Positions 50,533-59,309 are shown, counted from the stretch's first letter. The stretch is DNA of 64,000 bases from Ruminococcaceae bacterium UBA4871 (GCA_002399445.1 DHDR01000032.1:18223-82222); one strand, 5' to 3'. Numbers and translations: made by a program. Notes: generated by a model not told the origin, from the sequence alone.

Positions 50533-51374
50533 GGGGCACTTTATATGTCGTTGGAACGCCGATTGGAAATCTGGGGGACCTTTCCCCTCGTGCTGTCGAA
50601 ATTCTGGGGAGTGTTGATTTTATAGCAGCGGAAGATACACGTGTTACGCTGAAACTGCTTACCCATTTTGGTATCAAAAAACCGCTGATCAGCTATTTTG
50701 AACATAATAAACGTGAGCGGGGCGAAATTGTCCTTGCCCGTATTGAAAGCGGTGAAAACTGTGCGCTTGTCAGCGACGCAGGGATGCCAGCAATTTCCGA
50801 CCCTGGGGAAATGCTGGTCCGACAGGCACATGAGCGCGGGATACTGGTTGTGGCAGTTCCGGGCCCCAGTGCAGTTGTGACAGCGCTTGCCGTTTCCGGT
50901 ATGCCCACCGGGCGTTTTACTTTTGAGGGCTTTCTCAGCGTGAATAAAAAAAGCCGGCGGGAACACTTGGATGAGGTACGGAATGAACATCGGACGATGG
51001 TCTTTTATGAAGCACCGCATAAACTGTTGACAACTTTGCAGGATATGTTAGCGGCGTGGGGGGACCGCCGTTTGGCGCTGGTGCGGGAACTGACCAAAAT
51101 ACATGAGGAAGTGTGCAGGACCACTCTTTCAGAAGCAGTGCAGTACTATACAGCAAATACGCCAAGAGGAGAATTTGTGCTGGTGATTGCCGGTGCGGCA
51201 CAGGAGAAAGTACAGGCAGATTCACTAGAAAATGCACTCCTTCTTGCCCGTTCTTTTATCAAAAGCGGAGATTCTGCCTCTACTGCAGCGAAAAAAGCAG
51301 CTGCTGAGACGGGACGCAAAAAAAATGAAATTTATAAGGCATTGACACAAAATATCTGTGAAAACGACCAATAA
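50529..51374 (+). CDS. rsmI: 16S rRNA (cytidine-1402) 2'-O-methyltransferase
   Basis: Methylates C1402 of 16S rRNA at the 2'-O. Motifs GTPIGNLGDLSPRAVE, AAEDTRVT, VSDAGMPAISDPG and VPGPSAVVTAL are those of the RsmI family. Length 281 residues, normal, with the C-terminal KKNEIYKAL element. Start ATG overlaps trmN6. Confidence 0.95.
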   Translation: MRGTLYVVGTPIGNLGDLSPRAVEILGSVDFIAAEDTRVTLKLLTHFGIKKPLISYFEHNKRERGEIVLARIESGENCALVSDAGMPAISDPGEMLVRQAHERGILVVAVPGPSAVVTALAVSGMPTGRFTFEGFLSVNKKSRREHLDEVRNEHRTMVFYEAPHKLLTTLQDMLAAWGDRRLALVRELTKIHEEVCRTTLSEAVQYYTANTPRGEFVLVIAGAAQEKVQADSLENALLLARSFIKSGDSASTAAKKAAAETGRKKNEIYKALTQNICENDQ

Positions 51375-51398
51375 AGCCATTTTCAATCTTTCAATAAG

Positions 51399-51442
51399 AA
51401 AAACAGCAAAGAATGATACATTCCATTCTCTGCTGTTTTTTT
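51399..51442. terminator. Bidirectional terminator between rsmI and nrdG
   Basis: AAAAACAGCA..AGAATG pairs with CATTCTCTGCTGTTTTT; T tails appear on both strands, serving both converging units. Confidence 0.85.
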
Positions 51443-51444
51443 AT

Positions 51445-51963
51445 TTAGTCTTCATCCACATTATCTAGAACAATATGACCTTCCTTCCGGGTAGCATTCA
51501 GATCAATAATGCGCTGATTGCTGCTGCCGCGGAAATGCAAAGTCAAATCACGCAGTGCCTCTAGATAAGGACCGTCAACAAGATAATCGGCTAATTCCAA
51601 AAGCTGGTGTACATCAGGATCTGTATTTTTCAGAAGTTGTTCATAAGTCCATCCAGAATACACGGTAATATCCAGTTTCGTTTCATTTTTAATCCGCTTA
51701 GCAAGTTCGGCAAGACCTTTTGCTTGGCTGAAGGGTTCCCCTCCGGAAAATGTAACCCCCCGCAGCATGGGATTTTCTTTGATTTCTGTGAGCAAACGGT
51801 CAATGGAAACTAGGTAACCGCCGTTAAAATCATGCGTTTGTGGATTCTGGCAGTCTGGACAGTGATGTGGGCATCCCTGCACAAAAATTGTGTAGCGAAA
51901 ACCACGCCCGTCTACAATGGATTCAGGTTCTGTACCTGCTAACCTTAATTCAGTGCAAGCCAT
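51445..51963 (-). CDS. nrdG: Anaerobic ribonucleotide reductase activating protein NrdG
   Basis: Radical-SAM enzyme that makes the glycyl radical on the class III reductase. The cluster motif is CPHHCPDC (Cys-x3-Cys-x2-Cys), followed by FSGGEPF typical of SAM binding. ATG 51963 is chosen; it overlaps the end of the glycyl-radical-domain gene by 14 bases, so the two are translationally coupled; a GTG at 51972 is an alternative. Length 172, normal. It is the last gene of the nrd operon before a terminator. Confidence 0.95.
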   Translation of the reverse strand: MACTELRLAGTEPESIVDGRGFRYTIFVQGCPHHCPDCQNPQTHDFNGGYLVSIDRLLTEIKENPMLRGVTFSGGEPFSQAKGLAELAKRIKNETKLDITVYSGWTYEQLLKNTDPDVHQLLELADYLVDGPYLEALRDLTLHFRGSSNQRIIDLNATRKEGHIVLDNVDED

Positions 51964-52108
51964 GCTTGACACGGTCTTTTTCTTCAGCCAATTTTGCGTT
52001 GTTCCAACGGTCCATCGTGCCTACCAGATAACCAGTAATGCGACGGATGCGCTCAAAACCAACACCTTCACCAACCATATGATCCTTTACTACCAAACGT
52101 TCTGCCAT
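51950..52108 (-). CDS. Separate glycyl-radical domain of the anaerobic ribonucleotide reductase
   Basis: A 52-residue protein, MAERLVVKDHMVGEG then FERIRRITGYLVGTMDRWNN, ending KLAEEKDRVKHGLH. RxxGYL around Gly26 is the glycyl-radical motif that ordinarily closes the NrdD chain. AAAGGAG stands eight bases before ATG 52108, so it is translated on its own; a further in-frame methionine at 52135 lies before that site. It lies 94 bases after nrdD and overlaps nrdG. The NrdD chain upstream has no such motif, so this peptide probably completes the enzyme in trans. Confidence 0.85.
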   Translation of the reverse strand: MAERLVVKDHMVGEGVGFERIRRITGYLVGTMDRWNNAKLAEEKDRVKHGLH

Positions 52109-52202
52109 TTTTATTGCTCCTTTTCTCATTTCCAAGAATCTATAAAATTATTATTCAAAACTGAAAAACAGATAAAATCCAATTAAAAATCATAGAAAAT
52201 TT

Positions 52203-54515
52203 TTACTTTCCGTCACAGCCGCAGCCATCACCATTGATAACTGGTACATTCGTATATTTTTTGCGAAGCTCATTCAAACGCTCCACACTGACCGGCTCGC
52301 CCTCTTTGCGTCCGCAGCGTGGACAGACATTGTCAATGACACCATTAAAACCGCAGACCGGATCACGGTCAACCGGATGATTGACACTGCCGTACCCGAC
52401 TCCCGATTCTTTCATACAACGGATAACAGACTCGAAAGCGTCCAAATTTTTACAGGTATCTCCGTCCAATTCTACATAAGAAATGTGTCCGGCATTCGTC
52501 AGCGCATGATAAGGGGCCTCTGTTTTGATTTTTTTGAAAGCACTGATAGGGTAATAAACCGGCACATGGAAAGAATTTGTATAATACTCGCGGTCCGTAA
52601 TTCCCGGAAGAATCCCATATTTTACTTTATCAATCTTGACAAACTGACCGGAAAGTCCCTCTGCCGGTGTTGCCAGCAGCGTGAAATTCAGACCTGTCTT
52701 TTCGCTCTCATCATCCATGCGCTTGCGCATATGACCGATAATTTTCAGTCCGAGTTTTTGACTTTCTTCACTTTCGCCATGGTGTTTACCGGTCAGGGCA
52801 ACCAGTGTTTCTGCCAGACCGATAAAGCCGACAGACAATGTCCCATGCTTCAAAACTTCCGCTACACTGTCCGTATATTTTAGTTTTTCAGAGTCAATCC
52901 AGACACCCTGTCCCATGAGGAACGGATAATTGTAAACTTTTTTGCTGCACTGAATCTTGAAACGGTGCAATAACTGCCGGATACATAAGTCAATGCGCTC
53001 ATCCAGAATTTTAAAGAATTTGTCAATATCATGGTTTGCCTCAATGCCGATACGCGGCAGATTGATGCTGGTAAAGCTCAGATTGCCGCGGCCGCAGGTA
53101 ACCTCTTTTGTGCGGTCATGTACATTGCCCATTACACGGGTTCGGCATCCCATATAAGCAACTTCGCTATTATAAGAGCCATCGTAATACTGCAGATTAA
53201 ACGGAGCATCAATGAAGCTGAAGTTCGGGAACAGGCGCTTGGCACTTGTTTTCATTGCCAGCTTGAAAAGATCATAATTGGGATCACCCGGGTTATAGTT
53301 GACACCTTCCTTGACTTTGAAGATCTGTACTGGAAAGATTGGTGTCTCTCCATCACCCAATCCGGCATCTGTTGCAAGAAGCAGGTTGCGCATTACCATG
53401 CGTCCCTCTTCACTGGTACAAGTACCATAATTGAGACTGGAAAAAGGCACCTGTGCCCCTGCGCGGGAATTCATAGTGTTCAGGTTGTGAATTAATGCTT
53501 CCATAGCCTGATAAGTTGCCTTGTCGGTTTCTTTCCATGCAGTCTGTGCTGCAAAGCGGTGGACCGTATGTGCTTGCTCTTCTGTGATTTCCTGATAGCC
53601 GTTTTCGCGCTGGTGAGCCGGAAGCAGAGCCACTAATTTTTCTTCCAAAGCTTCTCCGTTGCTCATGGCAATGCTGTCCTGAAGCTGCTCAAACAAATAT
53701 TGAGCCAGTGCCTCTGCGTCATGATCATTCATGGAAAATACTGCTTCAAAGTACTGGGAAAGCCCAAAACGGTACATCTTGCGATAAGTTTTTTGAACGC
53801 CGGGTGCCATGGAATAGTCAAAGTTCGGAACGGACTGTCCGCCGTGCATTTCATTCTGATTTGCCTGAATGGCAATACAGGCAAGTGCAGCATAGGAACG
53901 AATATCATTTGGTTCCCGCAAAGTACCGTGACCCGTGCAAAAACCATTTTTAAAAAGTTTCAGCAGGTCGATTTGACAGCAGGTCTCTGTCAGCATGTAA
54001 AAATCTTCATCGTGAATGTGAATATCCCCATTGATATGCGCTTCTGCAATGTCCTTTGGCAGCACATAGTTGTTAATGAAATATTTGCTGCCTTCACTGC
54101 CATACTTTAACATGGTGCCCATAGCAGTGTCCGCATCAATGTTGGCATTTTCCCGTTTAAGGTCCACATCCTTTGCATCACAGTAGGTCAATTTTTTATA
54201 AATATCCATTAAATCGCCCTGTGCCTGCCGGATTTTGTTGTGTTCGGCACGATAAAGGATGTATGCTTTCGCAGTTTTTGCATAATCGGCTTCAATCAAC
54301 TTTGCTTCTACAATATCCTGTACCTGTTCAACGGAAGGTACCTGATTTTTGGGAAGGGCATCTACAATTTTGTCTGTCAGTTTTTTAAGACTTGTCTGAG
54401 AGATCACTTCATCCTGCACAGAATGATTGGCTTTTGTAATCGCGCATGAAATTTTATCCTTATCGAATTGAACGAGGTTACCGTTACGTTTGCGAATCTG
54501 AGTGATCATAATCAA
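52203..54515 (-). CDS. nrdD: Anaerobic ribonucleoside-triphosphate reductase, large chain (lacks the glycyl-radical end)
   Basis: Class III reductase that makes deoxynucleotides without oxygen. Residues 5-95 form an ATP-cone (KRNGNLVQFDKDKI), the allosteric activity site; the ten-stranded barrel follows, with VCGRG-type TCGRGNLSFTSINLPR and NSFHVPVYYPISAF near the active site. The chain passes the zinc region (DPVCGF, NVCPRCGR) and ends GDGCGCDGK at residue 770, without RxxGYL. TTG 54515 is six bases after AAGGAG; ATG 54509 is twelve. Promoter and NrdR-like boxes lie upstream. Confidence 0.93.
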   Translation of the reverse strand: MIMITQIRKRNGNLVQFDKDKISCAITKANHSVQDEVISQTSLKKLTDKIVDALPKNQVPSVEQVQDIVEAKLIEADYAKTAKAYILYRAEHNKIRQAQGDLMDIYKKLTYCDAKDVDLKRENANIDADTAMGTMLKYGSEGSKYFINNYVLPKDIAEAHINGDIHIHDEDFYMLTETCCQIDLLKLFKNGFCTGHGTLREPNDIRSYAALACIAIQANQNEMHGGQSVPNFDYSMAPGVQKTYRKMYRFGLSQYFEAVFSMNDHDAEALAQYLFEQLQDSIAMSNGEALEEKLVALLPAHQRENGYQEITEEQAHTVHRFAAQTAWKETDKATYQAMEALIHNLNTMNSRAGAQVPFSSLNYGTCTSEEGRMVMRNLLLATDAGLGDGETPIFPVQIFKVKEGVNYNPGDPNYDLFKLAMKTSAKRLFPNFSFIDAPFNLQYYDGSYNSEVAYMGCRTRVMGNVHDRTKEVTCGRGNLSFTSINLPRIGIEANHDIDKFFKILDERIDLCIRQLLHRFKIQCSKKVYNYPFLMGQGVWIDSEKLKYTDSVAEVLKHGTLSVGFIGLAETLVALTGKHHGESEESQKLGLKIIGHMRKRMDDESEKTGLNFTLLATPAEGLSGQFVKIDKVKYGILPGITDREYYTNSFHVPVYYPISAFKKIKTEAPYHALTNAGHISYVELDGDTCKNLDAFESVIRCMKESGVGYGSVNHPVDRDPVCGFNGVIDNVCPRCGRKEGEPVSVERLNELRKKYTNVPVINGDGCGCDGK

Positions 54516-54609
54516 CCATTACTCCTTAATGTTGCCGGATTCGAAGTCACCGTTTTCTACTTTATTTGATGAATACTCTGCATCAAATCCTTTTGCTTTT
54601 ATGACTAGT

Positions 54610-54638
54610 ATTCTAACATGCCCAATTAGGAATGTCAA
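54610..54638 (-). promoter_or_regulatory. Promoter of the nrd operon
   Basis: On the minus strand TTGACA (54638-54633), exactly 17 bases, TAGAAT (54615-54610), about 95 bases before the nrdD start. Confidence 0.85.
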
Positions 54639-54646
54639 ACAAAAAA

Positions 54647-54693
54647 GCACCTTATATAGACATTGAAACAAATTATATTACTATATCTAGTAT
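54647..54693 (-). promoter_or_regulatory. Pair of NrdR-box-like sites
   Basis: GCACCTTATATAGACA (54647-54662) and TTACTATATCTAGTAT (54678-54693) each share 11-12 of 16 positions with the NrdR box ACACWATATATWGTGT. They start 31 bases apart, the three-helical-turn spacing normal for NrdR pairs, directly upstream of the nrdD -35. Confidence 0.65.
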
Positions 54694-54859
54694 GCTAAAA
54701 AATGAAACTTTTTAAACTTTCAACCGGGTTATCAACATTTTCTGCCTTGGAAAAGGTAGATAAAATGGTCTTTTCTGCACTTTTCCACTTCTTTCAACAG
54801 CTTTTCAACTGATAGAAAACGGGCCGCAAAAATTTTTTTTACGCATATTTTATGGGACT

Positions 54860-55246
54860 TTATAAATGCGATGCCCAGTCGCAGAGCAAGGCAGCAGCTT
54901 TCAAAGCACCGTCAGCTTTTGACGTGATGCGGTACTCTACACGAGGCGGGATTTGCTGAAATTGCTGCCGCTCTGTCAATCCGGCAGCACACAGTTCTTT
55001 CAAACTTTGGCTGAGCATCATATCGGTTATCCCTGCAATTCGATTACGCAGCTCGCTGTAACGCAGACTATCCTTTCCACTGAGGGATAAAAGAATACGC
55101 AGTTTCCACTTACCGCCTACATTTTCAAGCGCACGTGTAAGCAGCTGATCATTTTTTTGGTCGGTAGTTCGAGTGGCCGCATTCCGGGTATGCAGGCGCT
55201 TTTTTCCTTTTTTTTCTTTGGACTTATCTTTTTTCATCTGCTGCAT
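54860..55246 (-). CDS. HxlR-family transcriptional regulator
   Basis: A 128-residue winged-helix regulator. After a basic, disordered N-terminus of about 40 residues, the HxlR domain has VGGKWKLRILLSL, LRYSELRNRIAGITDMMLSQ in parts, and the wing PPRVEYRIT. HxlR proteins often answer redox or aldehyde stress; its target is unknown. Its start overlaps the end of queH by 13 bases, so it is co-transcribed with it. The long Lys/Arg-rich N-terminal extension is unusual; ATG 55237 is an alternative start. Confidence 0.82.
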   Translation of the reverse strand: MQQMKKDKSKEKKGKKRLHTRNAATRTTDQKNDQLLTRALENVGGKWKLRILLSLSGKDSLRYSELRNRIAGITDMMLSQSLKELCAAGLTERQQFQQIPPRVEYRITSKADGALKAAALLCDWASHL

Positions 55247-55881
55247 TTTCCTTCCCTGCGGCGGGCAGATTCTGCTGCTGAGTAAATGCAGCCGCAGTAG
55301 TTTTGCCGATAAAGGCTGTACTGATGGGAAAGTACAATACTCCTCTGATAGCCGCCGTGCTTTTTAAAGTCGGAGGGCAGCCATGCAACGCCATACTGCT
55401 TTGCCAGCTCAAAGCCGATTTCATTGAGTTTTTGGGCATTCTTGTAGGGGCTGATGGAAAGCGTACTGGCAAAGTAATCAAAGCCACCCTCTTTAGCGGT
55501 TTGAGCAGTCTCTTGAAGCCGCAGACGATAACATTGAAAACAGCGTTCTCCTCCTTCCGGCAGATTTTCCATCCCTTTCGCCATCTCAAAAAAGCGCTTT
55601 GGGTCATAATTTCCCGGTAGGAACTGAACGGATGAGGACAGCGGCATTTCCTGCAGCAGACGCTTGACTTCCCACACGCGTTTTGTGTATTCTTCTTCGG
55701 GAAAAATATTGGGGTTGTAATAAAACAGAGTAATGGAAAAATATTGGGTCAGATACTCTAAAACATAACTGCTGCAGGGTGCACAGCAGGCATGGAGAAG
55801 AAGCCGGGGTTTCTTTCCCTGCGGCAAATTCTTGAGGAGTTTGTCCAAGGCAAGCTGATAATTCTGCTTTATCATGTTCAT
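55234..55881 (-). CDS. queH: Epoxyqueuosine reductase QueH
   Basis: Carries out the last step of queuosine synthesis in tRNA, reducing epoxyqueuosine. Family Cys motifs are present: LLHACCAPCSS, GGERCFQCYRLRL and YRQNYCGC, which bind iron-sulfur and a second iron. ATG 55881 is favoured because AGAAGG stands before it; ATG 55875 is close by and the frame is open to 55929. Length about 215 residues. Confidence 0.92.
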   Translation of the reverse strand: MNMIKQNYQLALDKLLKNLPQGKKPRLLLHACCAPCSSYVLEYLTQYFSITLFYYNPNIFPEEEYTKRVWEVKRLLQEMPLSSSVQFLPGNYDPKRFFEMAKGMENLPEGGERCFQCYRLRLQETAQTAKEGGFDYFASTLSISPYKNAQKLNEIGFELAKQYGVAWLPSDFKKHGGYQRSIVLSHQYSLYRQNYCGCIYSAAESARRREGKCSR

Positions 55882-55912
55882 TTCCGCCTTCTTTTTATTT
55901 TGCGAATACAAA

Positions 55913-55947
55913 GAACCGCGCATCATCAAAGCAAAACGCGCGGTTCA
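55913..55947 (-). terminator. Hairpin after aspS
   Basis: GAACCGCGC and GCGCGGTTC form a nine-bp stem, followed on the minus strand by TTTGTATT, a weak T tail; it may end the hisS-aspS transcript. Confidence 0.55.
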
Positions 55948-56022
55948 TAAAACTGAAATCAAAAGATTCAGACAGATAAAATTCATACCTACTATCTTTA
56001 AGGCAAGGCAGTAAAAATTTGT

Positions 56023-57804
56023 TTATTTTTCAGTTTGAATCCCAATCTTCAGCTCATCTAACTGCTGTTGGTCGACCACATCCGGTGCATTAGACATCAG
56101 GTCTGCCGACGATGAAACTTTCGGGAAAGCCACCGTGTCACGCATATCATCGATACCAAGCAGGACCATGACCAGACGCTCCAGTCCCCAAGCCATACCG
56201 CCGTGCGGGGGAGCACCATATTTCAAAGCATTGAGCAGGAAACCAAAGCGGCGCTCTGCCTCTTCTGGTTTGAAACCCAGAGCTTCCAGCATACGTTCCT
56301 GCAGTTCGGTATCGTGTATACGAATGCTGCCGCCGCCTGCTTCATAGCCATTGATGACCATGTCATAAGCGATGGAACGCACAGAGCCGGGGTCACTTTC
56401 CAGACGGTCAAGATCTTCCGGATTTGGCATGGTAAATGGGTGATGCATCGCCATCCAGCGGCCTTCCTCCTTGCTGTATTCAAACATGGGAAAGTCTGTT
56501 ACCCACAGCAGGCAGGGCTTTGATTTATCAATCAGGTCAAAGCGGCGAGCAAGTTCACAGCGCAGAGCGCCCAAAGAAGCATAAACAACCGAGTTGTCAT
56601 CGCTGGCAACTAAGAACAGTACATCGCCGGATTCTGCATGCAGGGCAGTGCGGATTGCGGACACTTCCTCAGGCGTCAGGAATTTTTCATAACTGCTGGT
56701 TTCCTTTTCAGCCAGACGTGTCCATGCCAGACCTTTTGCACCATAGGACTTTACCCAGTCGCCAAGTTTGTCAATCTCTTTGCGGGAAAGGTCTTTTGCC
56801 TTTCCTTTCAAGTTGATGCCGCGCACCGAGCCGCCTTCTGCCAAGGCACCGGAAAATACTTTAAACCTTGTATTTTTCACGCAGCCACTGACATCGTGCA
56901 ATTCCATGCCAAAGCGCAGGTCTGGTTTGTCGGAACCGAAACGGTCCATTGCTTCCTGCCACTTCATGCGCGGCAATGGTGTGGGGATGTTGATATTCAG
57001 TAATTCCTGATAGACTTTTTGAATGAATCCTTCCCCAATAGCCATGACGTCGTCCTGCTCGACAAAGCTCATCTCAAAGTCGATCTGGGTAAATTCCGGC
57101 TGACGGTCGGCACGTAAATCCTCGTCGCGGAAACAGCGGGCAATCTGCATATAGCGGTCAAAGCCGGAAACCATCAAAAGCTGTTTGTAAAGCTGCGGAC
57201 TTTGGGGCAGGGCAAAAAATTTGCCGTGAAAAATACGGCTGGGTACTAAATAATCGCGGGCACCCTCTGGAGTTGATTTAATCAGGTCAGGTGTTTCAAT
57301 TTCCAAAAAGCCGTTGTCATCGAAATAATCGTGCGCGCATTTGGTGATACGGTGGCGTGCCATCAAAATACGCTGCATATCAGGGCGGCGCAGATCCAGA
57401 TAACGGTAACGCAGCCGTGTCTCACTAGACACATTGGAATTTTCCTCAATGGCGAATGGAGGTGTCTCGCTTTTTGAGAAAATCCGCAGTTCAGAAACAG
57501 CCAGCTCCACATCTCCAGTTGGCAAGTCGGGGTTTTTGCTTGTGCGTTCCCGCACAATACCAGTTGCCGCAAGACAGAACTCACTGCGGCAGGCAAACGC
57601 TTTCTTAAAGACTTCCCGGTCAGTCTCTTCATCAAAAGCAAGCTGCATGATGCCGGAGCGGTCACGCAGATCGATAAAAATCAATTGGCCAAGATCACGC
57701 TGACGCTGAACCCAGCCGCATAAAGTCAAAGTTTTTCCGGCATCAGACAGACGCGGTTCGCCGCAATAGCAGCTGCGCTTGAGGCCGGTCATAAATTCTG
57801 CCAT
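56023..57804 (-). CDS. aspS: Aspartyl-tRNA synthetase
   Basis: Class II synthetase of 593 residues. The N-terminal OB-fold (GWVQRQRDLGQLIFIDLRDR) binds the anticodon; motif 2 is in FRDEDLRADRQPEFTQID and motif 3 in GMAWGLERLVMVL; the bacterial GAD insertion lies between. ATG 57804 follows GGAGG; upstream frame to 57888 is not homologous. Whether it is discriminating or also charges Asn is not decided here. It follows hisS by 121 bases in a common unit. Confidence 0.96.
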   Translation of the reverse strand: MAEFMTGLKRSCYCGEPRLSDAGKTLTLCGWVQRQRDLGQLIFIDLRDRSGIMQLAFDEETDREVFKKAFACRSEFCLAATGIVRERTSKNPDLPTGDVELAVSELRIFSKSETPPFAIEENSNVSSETRLRYRYLDLRRPDMQRILMARHRITKCAHDYFDDNGFLEIETPDLIKSTPEGARDYLVPSRIFHGKFFALPQSPQLYKQLLMVSGFDRYMQIARCFRDEDLRADRQPEFTQIDFEMSFVEQDDVMAIGEGFIQKVYQELLNINIPTPLPRMKWQEAMDRFGSDKPDLRFGMELHDVSGCVKNTRFKVFSGALAEGGSVRGINLKGKAKDLSRKEIDKLGDWVKSYGAKGLAWTRLAEKETSSYEKFLTPEEVSAIRTALHAESGDVLFLVASDDNSVVYASLGALRCELARRFDLIDKSKPCLLWVTDFPMFEYSKEEGRWMAMHHPFTMPNPEDLDRLESDPGSVRSIAYDMVINGYEAGGGSIRIHDTELQERMLEALGFKPEEAERRFGFLLNALKYGAPPHGGMAWGLERLVMVLLGIDDMRDTVAFPKVSSSADLMSNAPDVVDQQQLDELKIGIQTEK

Positions 57805-57925
57805 AGTGTTCCTCCAAAAAAAAGAAATCAAAATTGATTCAATAACGTAAATGATCTGTATGGTATGAGAAAAATGCGGTGCAGACAATGGACAAAGTTA
57901 CTGCTTGTCTGTTCGCTTTTAAAAA

Positions 57926-59203
57926 TTAAAGTTGGCAGTCCAATGTGACAAATGCTTTGGCAAAGCTTTCATTCAAGGGCAGCTCCTGCTTTTCACCGCT
58001 TGTCATATTTTTAACTTGTGCTTTCCCCTCTGAAAGCTCGTCGTCTCCCAGCACCATGCTGTAGCGTGCGCCGATTTTGTTTGCATATTTCATTTGTGCT
58101 TTTAGACCGCGGCCAAGATCATCAAAAGCTGCCGCAATGCCGCAGGTACGCAGTTTAGATGCCATGACAAAGCTTTTTTGCCGTGCGGTATCTCCCAGAC
58201 TTGCAATGTAAAGGTCACAAGTTTTGGGACACGGGAACTCAATTTGCTGTGCTTCCATAAGAAGCAGCAAACGTTCCAGTCCCATGGCAAAGCCAAGTGC
58301 CGGCACTTCAGGTCCGCCCAGTTCCTGAATCAGGCCGTCGTAACGGCCGCCGCCGCAGACGGTGCCCTGACTGCCAAGTTCATTGGTTGTAAATTCAAAT
58401 ACTGTGCGCGTATAGTAGTCCAGTCCACGCACGATACGGTCATTGATTTTATAGGCGATGCCCAAAGCATCCAGTGCTGCCTTCACCTTTTCAAAGTGGG
58501 ATTTGCAGTCTTCACAAAGGTAATCTAAGATAGAAGGTGCCTTCTCTGCAATTTTGTGACAGGTTTCAACTTTGCAGTCCAGAAGGCGCATGGGGTTGCG
58601 GTCCAAACGAGATAGGCAGGTTTCACAGAGCTGCTCTTTATGTTGGCCGAAGTATTCCTGCAGTGCTTTCGTATAGGCTGCACGGCATGCAGGGCAGCCT
58701 ATGGAGTTCAGTTCCAGTGTCAGCCCGCGGATACCTAGCCGCTTCAAAATAGAATCTGCAATTGAAATAATTTCCGCATCTGCCAGTGCATCACGGGAAC
58801 CGTACATTTCTATCCCAAATTGGTGAAACTCACGCAGACGGCCCTTCTGTGCTTTTTCATAGCGGTAACAGGAAGTTTCATACCAAAATTTTTGTGGGAG
58901 CGCAGCCGCATACAACCCATGTTCCAAAAGGGCACGGGCAGCACCGGCGGTTCCTTCCGGCCGCAGTGTGATGGAACGATTTCCCTTATCCTGGAAGGTA
59001 TACATTTCTTTTTGTACCACGTCAGTGGTATCTCCTACACTGCGCTGAAACAGTTCGGTATGTTCAAAAACCGGTGTGCGCACTTCATGAAAGCCGTGCA
59101 GGGCGGCTTCCTCGCGGAGGACTTTTTCAATTGCCTGCCAGTGCTCACTTTCCCCGGGCAGGATGTCCTGCGTGCCACGGGGTGCTTTTGTTATTAGTTC
59201 CAT
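57926..59203 (-). CDS. hisS: Histidyl-tRNA synthetase
   Basis: Class II synthetase of 425 residues. Start KAPRGTQDILPGES, motif 2 FWYETSCYRYEKAQKGRLREFHQFG (in parts around residues 105-130), HisA motif GLDYYTR and GGGRYDGLIQELGGP are all kept. AGGAGG precedes ATG 59203. An extended -10, TGCTATAAT (minus strand, near 59242-59234), lies about 30 bases upstream. No T-box leader is seen. Confidence 0.96.
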   Translation of the reverse strand: MELITKAPRGTQDILPGESEHWQAIEKVLREEAALHGFHEVRTPVFEHTELFQRSVGDTTDVVQKEMYTFQDKGNRSITLRPEGTAGAARALLEHGLYAAALPQKFWYETSCYRYEKAQKGRLREFHQFGIEMYGSRDALADAEIISIADSILKRLGIRGLTLELNSIGCPACRAAYTKALQEYFGQHKEQLCETCLSRLDRNPMRLLDCKVETCHKIAEKAPSILDYLCEDCKSHFEKVKAALDALGIAYKINDRIVRGLDYYTRTVFEFTTNELGSQGTVCGGGRYDGLIQELGGPEVPALGFAMGLERLLLLMEAQQIEFPCPKTCDLYIASLGDTARQKSFVMASKLRTCGIAAAFDDLGRGLKAQMKYANKIGARYSMVLGDDELSEGKAQVKNMTSGEKQELPLNESFAKAFVTLDCQL

Positions 59204-59233
59204 AGTGTTCCCCTCCTGTATTCTGACTTGCTC

Positions 59234-59242
59234 ATTATAGCA
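59234..59242 (-). promoter_or_regulatory. Extended -10 promoter of hisS-aspS
   Basis: On the minus strand TGCTATAAT is a perfect extended -10; the -35 region is weak. Confidence 0.6.
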
Positions 59243-59309
59243 TATTCAAAAGCTAAAGGAAAGGAAAACGGGAACTTTGACCTGCTTGTCAAAAAAATAC
59301 TGTAAACAA

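Larger units (their letters stand above)
54516..54859. promoter_or_regulatory. nrdD upstream region: promoter, NrdR-like boxes, DnaA-box-like cluster
   Basis: A 344-bp gap without a gene. It holds the nrdD promoter and NrdR-like pair listed separately, and further upstream (54729-54810) four plus-strand nonamers close to the DnaA box: TTATCAACA, TTTTCCACT, CTTTCAACA and TTTTCAACT. No terminator for the HxlR gene was seen. Confidence 0.6.

Noticed and set aside
51950..52203. Split nrdD as a frameshift or stop-codon artefact
   Set aside because: Between the two parts lie 94 AT-rich bases without coding character, and the small gene has its own AAAGGAG and ATG; a single base change could not join them into one family-like chain.
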